Positions 45,498 through 58,019 are shown, numbered from the stretch's first letter. The stretch is DNA of 64,000 bases from Sthenelais limicola (GCA_942159475.1 OW804098.1:5184383-5248382), one strand, 5' to 3'. The notes: a model not told the origin generated them from the sequence alone. A program made the numbers and translations.

Positions 45498-46865
45498 TCA
45501 GACCTTGCGTTGAGGGCAGGTGGTGGCTTTGTGGGCTTGTTTACATATACGACAAGCATGTTGGCGGGCACATCCATCACAGGATCTATAATTAAAATCA
45601 TAACAGATCTCCGCTGGGAAATCATCAGGCACCCTGCCCTTTCTACCCTTCTGTTGCTTGGAGGAGGAGTCCCAGCCCCGGCCGGAGGAGGGTCTAGTAG
45701 ATGGCGAAGCCACAGGGCCCTTAGGCCTCTCATTGGAGCTCCGGAAGGCAGCAGCACACGCAATCTGGAGGCCTGGCACAAGCACGGCAGTGTCACCATT
45801 GACAAAAGCATTAACAATTTCCCTATCCAAGTCCAGGAAAGCAGAATCCTTGTACTCCTGAGACCCCACATGTTTGGCAATGAAAGAGATGTGGTGGAGA
45901 TAGGTTTCCACATCACCCCCCGAGCGCAAGAGGTGGCGTGCGACCATAGACATTCCCAGGAACAGCTGACCAATATTAAGCTTCTTGTAATCCAGATTCT
46001 TTAGCGGGACCCCTCCGATAATATGTTGAACATGAAACTCTGGTCTAAACAACATACCTCTGTTAGCAGCAGCAGCGGAGGGGTCCACAGCAAGGGACAG
46101 GCGATCTAGAGATGTAGCAATATTGCCGTGATAAGCCAAAGACGCACCAGCCGCTGAGCTGAGAGGCAGTGAAGTAGGGGGAAAAGTATTGGCCGGAGTG
46201 CCCACTGAGAAAGCGCTCAGTTGGGCGTGTTGAAAGCCCACCGCTGGTTGAGCAGGTCCGATGTAAGCCGGAGTGAGAGGCCCGTAATAACCTGTCGCCT
46301 GTGTGGTGTTGACAGTAGTAGTGCTGACAGGTATGACAGGTACAGGCGTAGAGGAAGTCACAGTAGTGCTGACAGGTATGATAGGCACAGGCGTAGAGGA
46401 AGTCACCGTAGTGGACACTGGTAAGGAAGCGGTTGTGACAGCAGTACTAGGTCCAGGCAAACCTGCATGACTTGTTTTGGGCCTGGCACCTCCATAGCCG
46501 CCTGAAGCCCCGCCCATAGGATCCAAAAGACTGAGAACCCTCTTCAAATCACTAGATAGAGAGTCAATGGACAGTTGCTGAGCTGACATAGTGCTCTTCA
46601 TGACGGAAATCTCGTCCACAGGCTCCGTTTTAGTAACAATGAGAGGGGGTAAGTCCGCGGTATTCTCATCTGCTTCCCCTGCCACCTCCTGATCCGAAGG
46701 ACTGGGCGCCGGTATGGCAGGTAAGAAATCAAGATACTTATCTTCAGATTGTCCCATTTCCATAGCCTTGGCTTTGCCAGCCAGCACATAAACACACTTT
46801 ATGCCCCAGGGGTGAACATGTTTGTTCTTACAACCCCTACAATTGCGGACAACTGTGCCAACCAT
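45498..46865 (-). CDS. Ngaro-like ORF1: Gag-like protein with zinc motifs
   Basis: 455 residues, first ORF of the element. At the N-terminus CRGCKNKHVHPWGIKC has the spacing CX2CX4HXHX5C, a possible metal site. The middle is Thr/Ser/Pro/Val-rich and contains a twofold 16-residue repeat (STTVTSSTPVPIIPV and a PVPV variant). The C-terminus has CYDFNYRSCDGC then CRICKQAHKATTCP, a CX2CX3HX4C knuckle close to the retroviral CX2CX4HX4C. The region around LKNLDYKKLNIGQLFLGMS resembles the conserved segment of DIRS/Ngaro ORF1 proteins. It should bind element RNA and build particles. Confidence 0.8.
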   Translation of the reverse strand: MVGTVVRNCRGCKNKHVHPWGIKCVYVLAGKAKAMEMGQSEDKYLDFLPAIPAPSPSDQEVAGEADENTADLPPLIVTKTEPVDEISVMKSTMSAQQLSIDSLSSDLKRVLSLLDPMGGASGGYGGARPKTSHAGLPGPSTAVTTASLPVSTTVTSSTPVPIIPVSTTVTSSTPVPVIPVSTTTVNTTQATGYYGPLTPAYIGPAQPAVGFQHAQLSAFSVGTPANTFPPTSLPLSSAAGASLAYHGNIATSLDRLSLAVDPSAAAANRGMLFRPEFHVQHIIGGVPLKNLDYKKLNIGQLFLGMSMVARHLLRSGGDVETYLHHISFIAKHVGSQEYKDSAFLDLDREIVNAFVNGDTAVLVPGLQIACAAAFRSSNERPKGPVASPSTRPSSGRGWDSSSKQQKGRKGRVPDDFPAEICYDFNYRSCDGCARQHACRICKQAHKATTCPQRKV

Positions 46866-46880
46866 TGTAAAGTCTTAGCA

Positions 46881-47043
46881 AAAAAACAAAGTGTGTGTGT
46901 AGTGAGGGTAAGTCCGAGTTGAGTGCTGGCTGTAGTTGGAGTGAGTAAAACCAGCACCGGTCTGGGTGGTGCACTGAATAGCCAAACAGGGGCGGCAGTC
47001 AAGTTCTATCAATAGCGCCATAAATAGATGTATGCCTGCACAT
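46881..47043 (-). repeat. A1 repeat of the Ngaro-like element (163 bp)
   Basis: 5' end of the element in coding orientation, 16 bases before the ORF1 ATG. Any promoter should lie in this repeat. Confidence 0.95.
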
Positions 47044-50000
47044 ATATGATATAACCTCATTCAACTTTAGACCAATATAATAATGTTCTACATGCTTGTG
47101 TTTCAGTACAATTATATATGATATAACCTCATTGAACTTTAGACCAATATAATAATGTTCTACATGCTTGTGTTTCAGTACAATTATATATGATATAACC
47201 TCATTGAACTTTACACCAATATAATAATGTTCTACATGCTTGTGTTTCAGTACAATTATATATGATATAACCTCATTGAACTTTAGACCAATATAATAAT
47301 GTTCTACATGCTTGTGTTTCAGTACAATTATATATGATATAACCTCATTGAACTTTAGACCAATATAATAATGTTCTACATGCTTGTGTTTCAGTACAAT
47401 TATATATGATATAACCTCATTGAACTTTAGACCAATATAATAATGTTATACATGCTTGTGTTTCAGTACAATTATCCCTATATGTAATAACCTCATTGAA
47501 CTTTAGACCAATATAATAATGTTCTACATGCTTGTGTTTCAGTACAATTATATATGATATAACCTCATTGAACTTTACACCAATATAATATTGTTCTACA
47601 TGCTTGTGTTTCAGTACAATTATCTCTATATGTAATAACCTCATTGAACTTTAGACCAATATAATATTGTTCTACATGCTTGTGTTTCAGTACAATTATC
47701 TCTATATGTAATAACCTCATTGAACTTTAGACCAATATAATAATGTTCTACATGCTTGTGTTTCAGTATAATTATCCCTATATGTAATAACCTCATTGAA
47801 CTTTAGACCAATATAATAATGTTCTACATGCTTGTGTTTCAGTACAATTATATATGATATAACCTCATTGAACTTTAGACCAATATAATAATGTTCTACA
47901 TGCTTGTGTTTCAGTACAATTATCTCTATATGTAATAACCTCATTGAACTTTAGACCAATATAATAATGTTCTACATGCTTGTGTTTCAGTACAATTATA
48001 TATGATATAACCTCATTGAACTTTAGACCAATATAATAATGTTCTACATGCTTGTGTTTCAGTACAATTATATATGATATAACCTCATTGAACTTTAGAC
48101 CAATATAATAATGTTCTACATGCTTGTGTTTCAGTACAATTATATATGATATAACCTCATTGAACTTTACACCAATATAATAATGTTCTACATGCTTGTG
48201 TTTCAGTACAATTATATATGATATAACCTCATTGAACTTTAGACCAATATAATAATGTTCTACATGCTTGTGTTTCAGTACAATTATATATGATATAACC
48301 TCATTGAACTTTAGACCAATATAATAATGTTCTACATGCTTGTGTTTCAGTACAATTATATATGATATAACCTCATTGAACTTTAGACCAATATAATAAT
48401 GTTATACATGCTTGTGTTTCAGTACAATTATCCCTATATGTAATAACCTCATTGAACTTTAGACCAATATAATAATGTTCTACATGCTTGTGTTTCAGTA
48501 CAATTATATATGATATAACCTCATTGAACTTTACACCAATATAATATTGTTCTACATGCTTGTGTTTCAGTACAATTATCTCTATATGTAATAACCTCAT
48601 TGAACTTTAGACCAATATAATATTGTTCTACATGCTTGTGTTTCAGTACAATTATCTCTATATGTAATAACCTCATTGAACTTTACACCAATATAATAAT
48701 GTTCTACATGCTTGTGTTTCAGTATAATTATCCCTATATGTAATAACCTCATTGAACTTTAGACCAATATAATAATGTTCTACATGCTTGTGTTTCAGTA
48801 CAATTATATATGATATAACCTCATTGAACTTTAGACCAATATAATAATGTTCTACATGCTTGTGTTTCAGTACAATTATATATGATATAACCTCATTGAA
48901 CTTTAGACCAATATAATAATGTTCTACATGCTTGTGTTTCAGTACAATTATCTCTATATGTAATAACCTCATTGAACTTTAGACCAATATAATAATGTTC
49001 TACATGCTTGTGTTTCAGTACAATTATCTCTATATGTAATAACCTCATTGAACTTTAGACCAATATAATAATGTTCTACATGCTTGTGTTTCAGTACAAT
49101 TATCTCTATATGTAATAACCTCATTGAACTTTAGACCAATATAATAATGTTCTACATGCTTGTGTTTCAGTACAATTATCCCTATATGTAATAACCTCAT
49201 TGAACTTTAGACCAATATAATAATGTTCTACATGCTTGTGTTTCAGTACAATTATCTCTATATGTAATAACCTCATTGAACTTTAGACCAATATAATAAT
49301 GTTCTACATGCTTGTGTTTCAGTACAATTATCTCTATATGTAATAACCTCATTGAACTTTAGACCAATATAATAATGTTCTACATGCTTGTGTTTCAGTA
49401 CAATTATCTCTATATGTAATAACCTCATTGAACTTTAGACCAATATAATAATGTTCTACATGCTTGTGTTTCAGTACAATTATCCCTATATGTAATAACC
49501 TCATTGAACTTTAGACCAATATAATAATGTTCTACATGCTTGTGTTTCAGTACAATTATATATGATATAACCTCATTGAACTTTAGACCAATATAATAAT
49601 GTTATACATGCTTGTGTTTCAGTACAATTATCCCTATATGTAATAACCTCATTGAACTTTAGACCAATATAATAATGTTCTACATGCTTGTGTTTCAGTA
49701 CAATTATATATGATATAACCTCATTGAACTTTACACCAATATAATATTGTTCTACATGCTTGTGTTTCAGTACAATTATCTCTATATGTAATAACCTCAT
49801 TGAACTTTAGACCAATATAATATTGTTCTACATGCTTGTGTTTCAGTACAATTATCTCTATATGTAATAACCTCATTGAACTTTAGACCAATATAATAAT
49901 GTTCTACATGCTTGTGTTTCAGTATAATTATCCCTATATGTAATAACCTCATTGAACTTTAGACCAATATAATAATGTTCTACATGCTTGTGTTTCAGTA

Positions 50001-53000
50001 CAATTATATATGATATAACCTCATTGAACTTTAGACCAATATAATAATGTTCTACATGCTTGTGTTTCAGTACAATTATCTCTATATGTAATAACCTCAT
50101 TGAACTTTAGACCAATATAATAATGTTCTACATGCTTGTGTTTCAGTACAATTATATATGATATAACCTCATTGAACTTTAGACCAATATAATAATGTTC
50201 TACATGCTTGTGTTTCAGTACAATTATATATGATATAACCTCATTGAACTTTAGACCAATATAATAATGTTCTACATGCTTGTGTTTCAGTACAATTATA
50301 TATGATATAACCTCATTGAACTTTACACCAATATAATAATGTTCTACATGCTTGTGTTTCAGTACAATTATATATGATATAACCTCATTGAACTTTAGAC
50401 CAATATAATAATGTTCTACATGCTTGTGTTTCAGTACAATTATATATGATATAACCTCATTGAACTTTAGACCAATATAATAATGTTCTACATGCTTGTG
50501 TTTCAGTACAATTATATATGATATAACCTCATTGAACTTTAGACCAATATAATAATGTTATACATGCTTGTGTTTCAGTACAATTATCCCTATATGTAAT
50601 AACCTCATTGAACTTTAGACCAATATAATAATGTTCTACATGCTTGTGTTTCAGTACAATTATATATGATATAACCTCATTGAACTTTACACCAATATAA
50701 TATTGTTCTACATGCTTGTGTTTCAGTACAATTATCTCTATATGTAATAACCTCATTGAACTTTAGACCAATATAATATTGTTCTACATGCTTGTGTTTC
50801 AGTACAATTATCTCTATATGTAATAACCTCATTGAACTTTACACCAATATAATAATGTTCTACATGCTTGTGTTTCAGTATAATTATCCCTATATGTAAT
50901 AACCTCATTGAACTTTAGACCAATATAATAATGTTCTACATGCTTGTGTTTCAGTACAATTATATATGATATAACCTCATTGAACTTTAGACCAATATAA
51001 TAATGTTCTACATGCTTGTGTTTCAGTACAATTATATATGATATAACCTCATTGAACTTTAGACCAATATAATAATGTTCTACATGCTTGTGTTTCAGTA
51101 CAATTATCTCTATATGTAATAACCTCATTGAACTTTAGACCAATATAATAATGTTCTACATGCTTGTGTTTCAGTACAATTATCTCTATATGTAATAACC
51201 TCATTGAACTTTAGACCAATATAATAATGTTCTACATGCTTGTGTTTCAGTACAATTATCTCTATATGTAATAACCTCATTGAACTTTAGACCAATATAA
51301 TAATGTTCTACATGCTTGTGTTTCAGTACAATTATCCCTATATGTAATAACCTCATTGAACTTTAGACCAATATAATAATGTTCTACATGCTTGTGTTTC
51401 AGTACAATTATCTCTATATGTAATAACCTCATTGAACTTTAGACCAATATAATAATGTTCTACATGCTTGTGTTTCAGTACAATTATCTCTATATGTAAT
51501 AACCTCATTGAACTTTAGACCAATATAATAATGTTCTACATGCTTGTGTTTCAGTACAATTATCTCTATATGTAATAACCTCATTGAACTTTAGACCAAT
51601 ATAATAATGTTCTACATGCTTGTGTTTCAGTACAATTATCCCTATATGTAATAACCTCATTGAACTTTAGACCAATATAATAATGTTCTACATGCTTGTG
51701 TTTCAGTACAATTATATATGATATAACCTCATTGAACTTTAGACCAATATAATAATGTTCTACATGCTTGTGTTTCAGTACAATTATATATGATATAACC
51801 TCATTGAACTTTACACCAATATAATAATGTTCTACATGCTTGTGTTTCAGTATAATTATATATGATATAACCTCATTGAACTTTAGACCAATATAATAAT
51901 GTTCTACATGCTTGTGTTTCAGTACAATTATATATGTAATAACCTCATTGAACTTTAGACCAATATAATAATGTTCTACATGCTTGTGTTTCAGTACAAT
52001 TATATATGATATAACCTCATTGAACTTTAGACCAATATAATAATGTTCTACATGCTTGTGTATCAGTACAATTATATATGATATAACCTCATTGAACTTT
52101 AGACCAATATAATAATGTTCTACATGCTTGTGTATCAGTACAATTATATATGATATAACCTCATTGAACTTTAGACCAATATAATCATGTTCTACATGCT
52201 TGTGTTTCAGTACAATTATATATGTAATAACCTCATTGAACTTTAGACCAATATAATAATGTTCTACATGCTTGTGTATCAGTACAATTATATATGATAT
52301 AACCTCATTGAACTTTAGACCAATATAATAATGTTCTACATGCTTGTGTATCAGTACAATTATATATGTAATAACCTCATTGAACTTTACACCAATATAA
52401 TAATGTTCTACATGCTTGTGTTTCAGTACAATTATATATGATATAACCTCATTGAACTTTAGACCAATATAATAATGTTCTATATGCTTGTGTTTCAGTA
52501 TAATTATCTCTATATGTAATAACCTCATTGAACTTTAGACCAATATAATAATGTTCTACATGCTTGTGTTTCAGTACAATTATCTCTATATGTAATAACC
52601 TCATTGAACTTTAGACCAATATAATAATGTTCTACAAGCTTGTGTTTCAGTACAATTATATATGATATAACCTCATTGAACTTTAGACCAATATAATAAT
52701 GTTCTACATGCTTGTGTTTCAGTACAATTATCTCTATATGTAATAACCTCATTGAACTTTAGACCAATATAATAATGTTCTACATGCTTGTGTTTCAGTA
52801 CAATTATCTCTATATGTAATAACCTCATTGAACTTTAGACCAATATAATAATGTTCTACATGCTTGTGTTTCAGTACAATTATATATGATATAACCTCAT
52901 TGAACTTTAGACCAATATAATAATGTTCTACATGCTTGTGTTTCAGTACAATTATCTCTATATGTAATAACCTCATTGAACTTTAGACCAATATAATAAT

Positions 53001-54028
53001 GTTCTACATGCTTGTGTTTCAGTACAATTATCTCTATATGTAATAACCTCATTGAACTTTACACCAATATAATAATGTTCTACATGCTTGTGTTTCAGTA
53101 CAATTATATATGATATAACCTCATTGAACTTTAGACCAATATAATAATGTTCTACATGCTTGTGTTTCAGTACAATTATCTCTATATGTAATAACCTCAT
53201 TGAACTTTAGACCAATATAATAATGTTCTACATGCTTGTGTTTCAGTACAATTATCTCTATATGTAATAACCTCATTGAACTTTACACCAATATAATAAT
53301 GTTCTACATGCTTGTGTTTCAGTACAATTATATATGATATAACCTCATTGAACTTTAGACCAATATAATATTGTTCTACATGCTTGTGTTTCAGTATAAT
53401 TATCTCTATATGTAATAACCTCATTGAACTTTAGACCAATATAATAATGTTCTACATGCTTGTGTTTCAGTACAATTATATATGATATAACCTCATTGAA
53501 CTTTAGACCAATATAATAATGTTCTACATGCTTGTGTTTCAGTACAATTATATATGATATAACCTCATTGAACTTTAGACCAATATAGTAATGTTCTACA
53601 TGCTTGTGTTTCAGTACAATTATATATGATATAACCTCATTGAACTTTAGACCAATATAATAATGTTCTACATGCTTGTGTTTCAGTACAATTATCTCTA
53701 TATGTAATAACCACATTGAACTTTACACCAATATAATAATGTTCTACATGCTTGTGTTTCAGTACAATTATATATGATATAACCTCATTGAACTTTACAC
53801 CAATATAATAATGTTCTACATGCTTGTGTTTCAGTACAATTATCTCTATATGTAATAACCTCATTGAACTTTAGACCAATATAATAATGTTCTACATGCT
53901 TGTGTATCAGTACAATTATATATGATATAACCTCATTGAACTTTAGACCAATATAATAATGTTCTACATGCTTGTGTTTCAGTACAATTATCTCTGTATG
54001 TAAATTGATATAACCTCATTGAACTTTA
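47044..54028. repeat. Satellite array, right block
   Basis: About 94 further monomers of the same 72/76-bp satellite. Variants include TTACACC for TTAGACC, ATATTGTTC for ATAATGTTC, GTTATACATG, and CCCTATATG linkers. The last monomers degrade at 53,990-54,028 into the DR1 copy. Confidence 0.97.
47417..51728. repeat. Higher-order repeat, 2 x 2,156 bp
   Basis: Marker variants recur at fixed distance: GTTATACATG at about 47,451, 48,407, 49,607 and 50,563, and matching open-frame segments start at 47,417 / 49,573 and 48,373 / 50,529, i.e. exactly 2,156 apart. Inside each unit the first 956 bases and the next 1,200 are themselves related copies. The pattern also reaches left of 47,417 (47,044-47,416 matches 47,999-48,372), so the Ngaro-like insertion cut into it. 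Confidence 0.85.
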
Positions 54029-54152
54029 TTATGGGATTAATGTCCCAAGGTTTGGTGTCTGAATATGGTTAAAGTGCCATAATGGCCAAGGCCTGATAGG
54101 CACTTGACCATCCGAAGACACCAAACCGAGGGAGTTAATCCCTTTAGTAGCC
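54029..54152. repeat. Inverted repeat at the left end of DR1 copy 2
   Basis: GGGATTAAtGTCCCaAGGTTTGGTGTCT on the left pairs with AGACACCAAACCGAGGGAGTTAATCCC on the right, continuing into AAAGTGCC / GGCACTT. It directly follows the satellite. Confidence 0.7.
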
Positions 54153-55185
54153 CATCTTTGCCCATATTAACTGCTATAATTTACCTCCTCCACTCGACCA
54201 CATGGGTTACTATTTTACTTTTTACACGGAACGGACCGAGTCAAAACGCCGCCTTTATAACGTCCAAATCAGTATGTTTTCCACAATTGAAACCATCACA
54301 TTCTAATATTTAGTTAAATATCCCTCTGCGAAACCAATATCACACATGTACACCTAATTATAACTTCACCATGTCGGTTATTTCACCGCATTATCCCTTC
54401 TGTCAACAAACAAACTTTCCACTTTTTACATGCAACTAACGGAGCCCAAACACTGGCGCCCCAAAATCGTAGAGCCCAGACGGTAGGGCCTAGCATACTA
54501 GTAGCTCCTGCTGGTTGGATGCTATGGTCCATAGGGCCAAGTATACAGGGCTCTAATGTTGTACACCCAAACCAACATACTTCCGGGTTCCTTTATATTA
54601 CGCCAGTCGGCGCCACCAAAATGCTGTGTTTTCCGGCCGTATTAGTTTGTCTAAGGAATTAAAAAAGAAATAAATAAAAAATTTGAATCGATAGAAATGT
54701 TTGAGCGAGCAAGGTAGACCGGAAGAGGTGTGGAGACTTTCGGCATGGCACACATAGCCACTCTGTGCACTTGGCATTGCATTGTGTACAGTCTAATAGG
54801 CGCACCCCTCCTTTCATTCGAAAGTGCCCCAGGTCAACAAACTGAGGCTTGCATAATGTCTACTGTCGTCACGTTATGGTGAGGCCTAGGCTTTAAATAC
54901 TCAAAAATGGCTAATATTTACATCGGAAACAGTGGAGGAAAGACTTTTGGGTGACCAGGACTTTATATACCTTCAAAAATGAACGCAGAATCGCAAACAA
55001 ACATCAAGGTGATGAGGTAAGTGAATGAGCTGAAACGCTGGAACCACTGCCAGCTATTGTAATTTACTTGATCCGCTAAATTAAGTTCCTTGATCCGCTT
55101 GATCCGCTAAAATAATTTACTAGATCCGCAAAACAGTAATTTATCACTATCCACAACCCCAGCAGAATTTAAAGATTGGCAACTA
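54110..55185 (+). repeat. Dispersed repeat family DR1, copy 2
   Basis: Collinear with 1,283-2,760: CCACTCGACCACATGGGTTAC, TCAAAACGCCGCCTTTAT, ACCATCACATT.TAATAT, GTTTGAGCGAGCAAGGTAG, CATAGCCACTCTGTGCAC, ACGTTATGG.GAGGCCTAGGC, AGACTTTTGGGTGACCAGG, TGATGAGGTAAGTG, CACTATCCA.AACCCCAGCAG. It holds extra GGGCC-rich text (54,440-54,600) absent from copy 1 and lacks copy 1's internal duplication. Confidence 0.65.
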
Positions 55186-55260
55186 AATCAATATAATAAT
55201 GTTCTACATGCTTGTGTTTTAGTATAATTATCCCTACATGTAATAACCTCATTGAATTTA
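55186..55260. repeat. Isolated satellite monomer
   Basis: One diverged monomer (CAATATAATAATGTTCTACA...TAATAACCTCATTGAATTTA) lies 1.16 kb right of the array, joined directly to the end of DR1 copy 2. In copy 1 the matching place (about 2,780) has no satellite. Confidence 0.9.
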
Positions 55261-55756
55261 TATCAATTTGGTCGAGTGGAGAGTCTAGAGATCAATGCTT
55301 TGCTAGTATATGTAGAAATATGAACAGAAATGTAATGAATCAAAAGTATGAATTATTGGGTATACATATAATACATATAAAAAAAAGGGCTTTACACTAT
55401 CAATAATAATGTGGTTGATCATTGGTGTGTAATACTTGCAGATTCTGATATAATGCTACTTATATCATGAGATAATATCGGGCCCACACACACAAGAAAC
55501 AATGAAACATGCTTAATGATATTAGAACAAGTCATTATTGTTGACCCGCAGCATGTTTACATTGTCTTAAGATACTAATTTTTCTTTTCATGGATTCACA
55601 TGGATACCTTAAAACAATGAAGTGGATGATATAGCCAACATTAAAAGCTAACTTTTTTAATACAGCAATTTTTAGCCCTTATTTATTTATATAAAAAATC
55701 AAATAAATAATCATGTATATTTAAGTAATTGCAAACAATGCATTGGTCTATCACTT
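55261..55756. other. No feature recognised
   Basis: AT-rich non-coding sequence. Confidence 0.4.
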
Positions 55757-55975
55757 ATTAGTCCATTCTGGGTCAGATTTTGGTTATATTTTGAATGCAA
55801 TATGAGGCCATATACCATGGTGTCATCAAGCGCCCAGCTTATGGCAACCTTGACCTTGATTTATTCGGCTCTGTTAGTGTGTGTAGCGACTTAAAAAAGA
55901 AATAAATAAAAAATCTGAATCGGTAGAAATGATTTTAATATAGTTTTACCCCCGATAGCGGAATTAAGGCGTTTT
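55757..55975 (+). repeat. Dispersed repeat fragment matching 10.08-11.13 kb
   Basis: Begins with the TTAGTCCATTCTGGGTCAGATTTTGG block, jumps to CCTTGACCTTGATTTATTCGG and ACTTAAAAAAGAAATAAAT, and ends at TTTTAATATAGTTTTACCC..CGATAGCG. It is a deletion derivative of the copy at 10,076-11,130. Confidence 0.6.
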
Positions 55976-56026
55976 TCTTGTTGATCTGACCCATTACGGA
56001 CTAGTTCGGACTAGTTCGAATGCTGC

Positions 56027-56113
56027 ACGATCCCATATACCCACTCGGCCTGCGGCCTCGTGAGTATATGGGATCGTACACCATTCTCATGCCATAACCA
56101 TCATGGTATAATC
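56027..56113. mobile_element. Foldback element, copy 2 (left arm truncated)
   Basis: ACGATCCCATATACCCACTCGGCC and GGCCTCGTGAGTATATGGGATCGT form a 24-base stem with 3-base loop; the outer right arm CATGCCATAACCATCATGGTATAAT is kept but its left partner is gone. Homologous to 11,534-11,653. Confidence 0.7.
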
Positions 56114-56114
56114 C

Positions 56115-58015
56115 TTAATTACCCATGAGTTGCCCCATACCAGATAATCAAGAATTATTCTGATTGGGTCATTTTAAGGGAGGATTTAAGCCTTTTTTCC
56201 CATCTCTGAAAAAGCTATGGAGACTCCCATAAGTACAATCATAATAATATGATGTGTGCTTACTGTGAGGCATGTTGCTATGGAGCATTTCTATGGTGAC
56301 CAATGTTGCCTTGTCACAAACAATACAACTATATGTCTCTTGTACCAAATATCTTTTGTTACAATAACCAGAAACCCCTTAGTTACCGCATGATTAATGC
56401 ATGTTTTATGAAACAGGATAAACAAGCACGCTGTAATTATGCCTTTACCAGACCATTGCTGCATTGAATGCAGCTTTAAAACACTTGACTTTATTATGGA
56501 AGCCTTTACTCTTAGACTTTAGAATGGAGTCACCTTGAACTGTCCTTGGAAGGAGAGGAGCAAAGTAAGTGTGGTCCGGAGATGATAGCGGGCTCCTTGT
56601 GTAAAGCTTTATGTTAACCTTATCTAGTGTTTGTTAAATCTGAAGTGTAAACATAAGTATTGCGGTGCTCTCTCATTATCTATATATATCTACTCTGCCC
56701 AGCAAAAATTGAACAGTTTTAAATTTAAGCACTCACTTATTGGTTATACTGTGTCAATTCCAAAGTAAAATATTGCTTTCTTCATTTCAAATATATAATG
56801 ATATCAATTAAGCCCCCTGTGTCACAAACATTGGTGGCATACTCAGAGATGTTACAGATGGTAAGGCCCCAAATATATATTACAATAAAGATTAATGATA
56901 TGGCAGTGATAACATGTCTTTGGTTACATGAGATAACATTGTTTAACTGTCAATGTTAAGTGACATGGAGTCCATTGTATAAGTTACCTACACAGATAGT
57001 GAGGAAAGGTGATTTCCCTTGATCTTGAACAATTGGACAGTGATTTATGTGATGCACTGACAACACTTTTTTAGATCTCAGATGTGGGATGGACCTTCAG
57101 GCAGTTAAGGCTATGTTTAGTTATTTCACATGTAGTGAACAGGGGAGGGGGGAACAGGGGCACATGTTCTCACAATGGTGTTCATTCCAGACTTCATATT
57201 GCCTTGCTTTCCCGCAACTGCTAGATTGGCACCATATTCAAAACCAAGCTTCTGCAGCTAGCACGTCAAGAATTTTTTCTTTTTCAATCATTAATAAAGG
57301 GTGCGTAAGTCACCGATGACTCCGTCCCCCCGCCTTACTCTCTTTATTTACGATGCTAGATATAGGAATTATTAATATATGCGGGTCTTCACTGAAAAAA
57401 GATTGTCCACAAGATATTTTTACAAAACTTTGAGGGTTATACCTTATTACATATTAGAAAAAAAAAATCTAATAAAAAGTATATCAGCAACTTAGTTTTT
57501 ATTTCACAGTTACTTGAAAATAACAGTGCTTTTATATGGAACTCTATGAGAAAATGTGGTATTTTTTCGCTTTTTATTCTATAGAAAAAAAAATCGTCCA
57601 CTTATTTTTTACCAAAATATGTGGTCATATGCTACACATCAAATGAAAAAGAACCATACATCACTGGGGTCAAATAAAAGTTATGGTCATTTGAAGTTGA
57701 CCACATCACCCACATTTACTAATCAAGCAGCATATTCAATGGAAATAAATCTTAAGAAACATGACTCAAAACCGCTGTGATAAAAAAAAATCCATGTAGA
57801 TGTTGGAAATCATGCACAAATATATCTCAATTTACAATAATAAGGAAATATTTCAAGAAAACTATGAGCCACTAGGTGGCAAGTGTTGACACCGACATAT
57901 ATATTTAGTTAGAATCACTGGGCAGAGAAACCATTTGAGAATGGTCAGTGGGCACTGGGGTATAATTTATTTTGTGGTATGCCTCTTTTAACAGGCACAC
58001 CACAACAGCAGATAT
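56115..58015. other. No gene recognised
   Basis: AT-rich sequence. CTCTGCCCAG at about 56,693 and CTGGGCAGAG at about 57,918 are inverted, but the match is short. Confidence 0.4.
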
Positions 58016-58019
58016 AGTC

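Larger units (their letters stand above)
42195..47043 (-). mobile_element. Ngaro/PAT-like tyrosine-recombinase retrotransposon (4,849 bp)
   Basis: Read on the minus strand: A1 (47,043-46,881), ORF1, ORF2 (RT/RNase H), ORF3 (tyrosine recombinase), B1 (42,539-42,466), A2 (42,465-42,303), B2 (42,268-42,195). This A1-ORFs-B1-A2-B2 split-direct-repeat plan defines the Ngaro/PAT groups of the DIRS order. There is no methyltransferase ORF, which favours Ngaro. It is inserted in the satellite with no target duplication: joining the flanks ...CAATTAT and ATATGATATAAC... restores an ordinary monomer. A1/A2 and B1/B2 are almost identical (one C/T difference seen in A) and all three ORFs are open, so this copy looks young and possibly competent. 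Confidence 0.92.

Noticed and set aside
38712..53864. Many minus-strand ORFs with the same 24-residue repeat
   Set aside because: They come from the 72-bp satellite; the 76-bp monomers break the frame and there is no start context or unique sequence. Treated as non-coding.
38722..54028. Array of regular repeats as a possible CRISPR
   Set aside because: Monomers are contiguous and whole units repeat; there are no unique spacers, and the context is eukaryotic.
56690..57925. CTCTGCCCAG / CTGGGCAGAG as terminal inverted repeats of a 1.2-kb element
   Set aside because: Only about 10-11 bases match and no target duplication or internal ORF supports it.
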